The notes under the pieces: generated by a model
What the model saw: only the letters and a program-made list of their open reading frames with translations
Database searches by the model: none
What the model was told of the DNA's origin: nothing
Part shown: positions 59,912 to 64,000 of the stretch, in pieces
Numbering within the stretch: the first letter of the stretch is position 1
How the letters are laid out: each line of letters opens with the position of its first letter
Assembly: GCA_013365365.1 (NCBI GenBank)
Contig: JABVXU010000202.1
Location: forward strand, 1 to 64,000
Origin: Cruorifilaria tuberocauda
Taxonomy: Eukaryota > Nematoda > Chromadorea > Rhabditida > Onchocercidae
Direction of reading: 5' to 3'
DNA length: 64,000 nucleotides
Translations under genes and position numbers: made by a program

Positions 59912-62763
59912 GATCAGCAGCTCGTCAGTTATGCCATAAAGAGAATTATGTGCAGAAGCGGTAAATTAGTGCTCTTAATATTTTTATCGATTTATTTGGA
60001 CTTACTTATCATTAACTTGTGCATAAACTCATCTTTCCATTTCTTAATCTTAATTTCTAGTTTTCGTTGATTTTAAAAATTCATTAAATTCATGCCAAAT
60101 TTAAAGCTGTATCAATACAAAATTCGAATACCAATTTGAATGACAAAAGAAAGGTTCAAAAGCATGAAAATTTATGATATATTCTTCAAAATAACTGATA
60201 AGGAATCGACCAAATTAATAATATTAAACAACATTAAGACTGTATGTTCTTATCGATAAAATTAAATTTTTGATGAAATTTTGCGGAAATGTAGTATTAG
60301 CTTATATCAAAAATATAGATGTCTATTGAGAATTATTCATTCTTTTAAATATTAACTATTTGTATCGAAATATTTGCTTGCAGGCCTAGGAACAAATATT
60401 CCAGGTTTGACTTTGTTTTTAATATTAAAGTATGGAATCAAGAAATATTTTTCCTCTTTTCCAAATAAATTGAAAGCAATTCCAACAATTAAATAAATGT
60501 AATATGTAATGAAGTTTTTTAATTTGACAAATTGAAATTTTAATTTAATTATTTAATTTGACGACAAACTGTAATCTAAATATTAATTTTTGCAATAGTT
60601 TTTAATCTCGATATTTGTTTCAACTTCACAAATTGAAGCTTTTCAATTCATGAAATACTAAGGTCTGATAAATTGATTTCACATTTCTGTTAATTCACAG
60701 CTCCCTGAATCTTTGTTGTGCAAACTTGATTTTCAACTTTTGTTGAATCGAATACTTTCCTAAATTTATTGAAAATATTTCATTACATATATGTGTATAT
60801 TTGTTGATTACACTTTCTTCAGCCGATTCAGGATTAACTTCTTTTCTAATTGAACAGAAGGCTTAAATTCTATCCTTTAAAAGTAACGAATTTGAACCAT
60901 TTAGGTCTTAACTGTAGAAGTGTCTTTTCATCTTTATATTCAATCGCGTTCTATCTGATGTATCATTCTTTTGAACTACTTGATCATTTACAGAGTACCT
61001 TACGAAATAATCCTTTAATTCAATCTCTCAAATATAATTGGATACTTCTAAATTAGATATCTTGTAAATGATTTTCGATTTTGTTGGATTAGTAAAAACG
61101 TTCAGTAATGAGAGATCACTTTATATCTTTTTCTCTCTGATTTAAATGGAAAAAAATTGATATTTTTACGAATGTGAACTGAATTTATTCTATTCTTTTT
61201 TATCATCGTTATTTTTATAAAATTGATTTTTCAATACAACAAAATTCCAGAAGATAATTTTATTTTAGCACAAAATATGAGTGTTTGGACTGCTAACCGC
61301 ATGATGTTAAATAAGAGCTAACAAGTTTATGCTTGGACACAAAATGATTATATGAAAGGAACTGATCAATGGGAAGATGATTATTTGCAAATAATCGATG
61401 GTATCCGCAGCTCATTCATTAATTTTTTCAAGGAATTTTATGTTTCATATCCTTTTACAATTCATTTCTTTTCAAGGTAGTTGCGTCTGAAATTGATTCA
61501 CAATCGATGTGCCATGACTTGATTCTCGTCAATTGTTCCAGTTATAATTATTTTATTTGCAGTAGACCTGCACGTGAAGGTAAATTCTATTTTTCTCCTT
61601 CTCACTCACTCGTCATTAGTTGTTATTTAAAATTTTATTTATTAGCCATTGAAATTTATTCGAGACAATTCCACTAATTTAATAATTGAGGCATAAAAAG
61701 CTCAAAAAACTATAATTTCAGAAATGAATGAGTTAGATAATATGCAATGTTTGTACTATAATGGTTATCGCCGAAGATTTTGCTATCAGCTAATCAGTAA
61801 TTTAGGTATTCACTCTTCTGTGTTACTCATTGCGTATAATTTTCAAATTTAATCGAAGTAATTACGCAACCAAATATCTAAGTGAATCCATTGAAAAATT
61901 TTATCAAATTTTACTCATTTTATGTTCTAAAGACATTCAGTTGACATACATTATTCAGCGCTAGTAAATTTTCTCTTCAAATATTTTAATCAATTTTTTT
62001 ACAGCATTTGAATCACAAAGTGTTGCCTATATCGATAATGAATTCGAATTTTCATGTTCAAATGGAAGTTTAATACAAGTCGATTTTGCTGCATATGGAA
62101 ACAATGGAGTCAGTTGACAAAAAATTTTTTGAATTCATTTCTTTCGCTGTATAGTAAAGTAAGGGGAAATTGAGAATTTCGAAAGTAGTCCGAAAAGTTA
62201 ATAATCGATAGCGTTGATGCCTCATATTTGCATTGTTCGTTCGCACAATGAATACCTAGGAATTGGCAGTTGTCAATGGAAATAATAATCATTTTATTTC
62301 TCGTTCCATTGAATTATTTTTTAAGAGTTTTTCCTTTTTGTTTTAATTATTTCGCCAAAGTTTAGGTATGTTAAAAACAAACAAAAAGGAAGAAGTGACC
62401 ATATCATAGCAAAATATATCGGAAAAGACCCAGTTACCGACATAATATCAGTATAAAATGTCTTTGTAAAGAGAAAGAAGAATGATTCATTAAGAGAAAT
62501 TTACGCTGTTTGAGACATTTGTGTTTGTTCTTGAAAGAAAGATAATTAAAGAAATGAAATAAAAAAGAGATCAGAAGAAAGAAAAAGGATGTATAATGTT
62601 TAGAGAGTTGTACAGAATATTCTAAATTTTGAATTACTTTTTCATTATTTGCCACATATAATATATGTATGTTTGAAGACTATTTAACTCATCTCTTAAT
62701 TTATTTTTTTCTCTGTTATTTCAGGAATATAGCGATAACATGCTTACATTTTGCTCCAGCTAA
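59912..62763 (+). pseudogene. Unrecognised multi-exon gene or pseudogene with a possible SUEL-type lectin segment
   Basis: Phase-compatible exons: 59912-59960 (DQQLVSYAIKRIMCR), 60384-60404, 61251-61479, 61563-61579, 61722-61805 (MQCLYYNGYRRRFCYQLISN), 62005-62108 (FEFSCSNGSLIQVDFAAYGN), 62725-62763 (SDNMLTFCSS, TAA). The third exon has an in-frame TAA at 61319-61321 although coding-like sequence continues in the same frame. Either the gene is decaying, or a 45-base intron (GTGTTT...CTAACAAG, about 61280-61324) removes it. The C-x-NGS-x-I-x-V-x(2)-A-x-YG pattern resembles the start of galactose/rhamnose-binding (SUEL) lectin domains, found in latrophilins and EVA-1; this match is from memory and weak. 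The true 5' end is not found. In the last exon another frame also looks coding (ITCLHFAPAKVNNVLGRMY), so the final phase is uncertain. Confidence 0.35.
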
Positions 62764-62839
62764 AGTAAATAACGTATTGGGAAGAATGTACACTTCCGTC
62801 CAGTTTACAAACAGTAATTAGCATGTCAGTTGCTTTTAG

Positions 62840-63751
62840 TTCCAGTTCCATCATTGCTTGAAATTCAAAGCCAGTCATTAATTATGAGAATATCCCTCCA
62901 GGTGCCAAGGTGTCACCCACTGTTAAATCAAAAATCTCCAGTCATTATTTCCAAAAAAAAAGCAGAAAAACCGCTTTCATTCCACAAAGCGGAAAAAAGT
63001 GTCGTAAAGAAGTAATGATATAGTTCGATCAACTTTTAACGATAGAAATTTCTTAACGAATTTCTGCTAAACTCTGTAATAAAACTTCTCAAAAAATTCA
63101 AGGATTTTCTGTTTTTATTTTAAAAGTAATGAATCCAAGTGATTTCATAAGAGTTTCAGGTTTTCACTGTATAATGCACGTGTGCTAAAATCTTTAAAAT
63201 GTTGTCTAGGCCAAAGTAACGTCTTCGCTCAATTATTTATTCCTTCAAATTCAATTATATTTTAGGATGTGGACAGCTGGCTTTTTCAGTTGGGCAATTT
63301 ACACAAAATGAAATCGCTCTGACTGTACGAAAGCAAGTTCATAATATTAAAAGTTCTTGTTATTGGATGATTGAACTTGGAAGTATATTTCCAAATATCT
63401 ATTCTTCATTCAGCAAATCTGTTAAGTATATTGAATTTATGAATTTTCCCTTCTTCGTACGTTATCCGAAAATGTCTGCAATTTCATATGTCTGCAATAA
63501 ATACACATATTTATTTCTTTTAGGTCAGAATACAGAAGTTGTGTAAATGCTACGTAAACTATAGAAGCGCTTATTGGAGTCAGAGAAGTTGCAATAGTAG
63601 TCAGCAATGGGTTTGTCAATTTGCGTCCGAAGTCCACTCCAGTGGAACACAGATTAACGGATTACCGAGTATTGGAAAGTTTGTTATGATCCTCTTTGGA
63701 AAAATCTTTTTTAAGGGAGAGCTTTTGTGGCATAAGTTAAATCGTATTTAA
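62840..63751 (+). CDS. Uncharacterised exons at the right end, possibly continuing the previous gene
   Basis: Exon 63266-63420 (CGQLAFSVGQFTQNEIALTV, SSCYWMIELGS) joins in phase to an exon starting 63524 (KLCKCYVNYRSAYWSQRSCN, SSQQWVCQFASEVHSSG), open to 63749-63751. Cys and Trp spacing suggests a secreted or extracellular domain. A block at 62842-63015 is open in two frames (LLEIQSQSLIMRISLQVPRC; YENIPPGAKVSPTVKSKIS), so its coding frame cannot be chosen. Whether these exons belong to the gene at 59912-62763 or to a new gene running out of the window is unclear. Family not recognised. Confidence 0.35.
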
Positions 63752-64000
63752 GGTTCAGTTTGAAGAGTTCCATTCCTTCCTACTTTATAATAGAGTTATT
63801 ATTAAGAGTTGGAATGATCATTTAGATGCTCTTCTTTTGCATTTGATTCGGGAGAATAATTTAGGACTTTATGTAGAGATGGTGATTCAGAAGAATGTTG
63901 GCAGCCAAATCACTTTGTTTCAGAGCGACGAGTAGTGTTGAAACTCACTTCTTTCAACGATGTTTTTTTTCTTTAAAGTTGACAGTGATAATTTGCTAAA

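Noticed and set aside
61319..61327. Programmed stop-codon readthrough at TAA
   Set aside because: The following bases CAAGTT do not fit the CARYYA readthrough context; decay or a short intron are simpler.

Overview
The window is AT-rich nuclear DNA of a parasitic nematode, most likely filarial or another spirurid. The evidence is six recognisable genes split into many exons with GT...TTTCAG introns of mostly 100-400 bp, C. elegans-type orthologues, and AG splice acceptors a few bases upstream of several start codons, as expected for spliced-leader trans-splicing. No rRNA, tRNA, CRISPR array or bacterial operon was seen.

Layout: (1) 1-7850 (+), the 3' part of a SHANK scaffold gene (shn-1): PDZ domain, proline-rich linker and C-terminal SAM domain; its N-terminal half lies before the window. 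(2) 7851-16350, long non-coding stretch with one orphan exon-like segment (9160-9267) and two coding-like islands on the minus strand. (3) 16420-20579 (+), complete Disabled adaptor (dab-1): PTB domain plus NPF/DPF endocytic motifs. (4) 23841-26487 (-), spermidine synthase (spds-1), one intron of which carries a GC-richer 463-bp insertion that looks like a mobile element. A small ORF lies just upstream on the same strand, and a near-perfect SL1 spliced-leader sequence sits at 27612. (5) 32198-39312 (-), NDUFB8 (complex I) followed 624 bp later by ing-3 (PHD-finger chromatin reader) on the same strand; this pair is probably an operon. (6) 39313-48056, long non-coding region with short repeats and one decayed reading frame. 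(7) 48192-53131 (+), complete ELAV/Hu RNA-binding protein (exc-7) with three RRMs and one probable GC-AG intron. (8) 53132-64000, mostly non-coding, with a 233-bp MITE-like element and then exons of an unrecognised gene or pseudogene with a possible SUEL-type lectin segment.

The genes do not form one pathway. They are housekeeping (spds-1, NDUFB8, ing-3) and neuronal or epithelial (shn-1, dab-1, exc-7) genes. From memory, all six C. elegans orthologues lie on chromosome II, so the block fits the ancestral linkage group behind that chromosome (Nigon element C). Exon coordinates were read by eye from splice signals and reading-frame continuity. For five genes the exon lengths sum to a multiple of three; for NDUFB8 one junction is unresolved.
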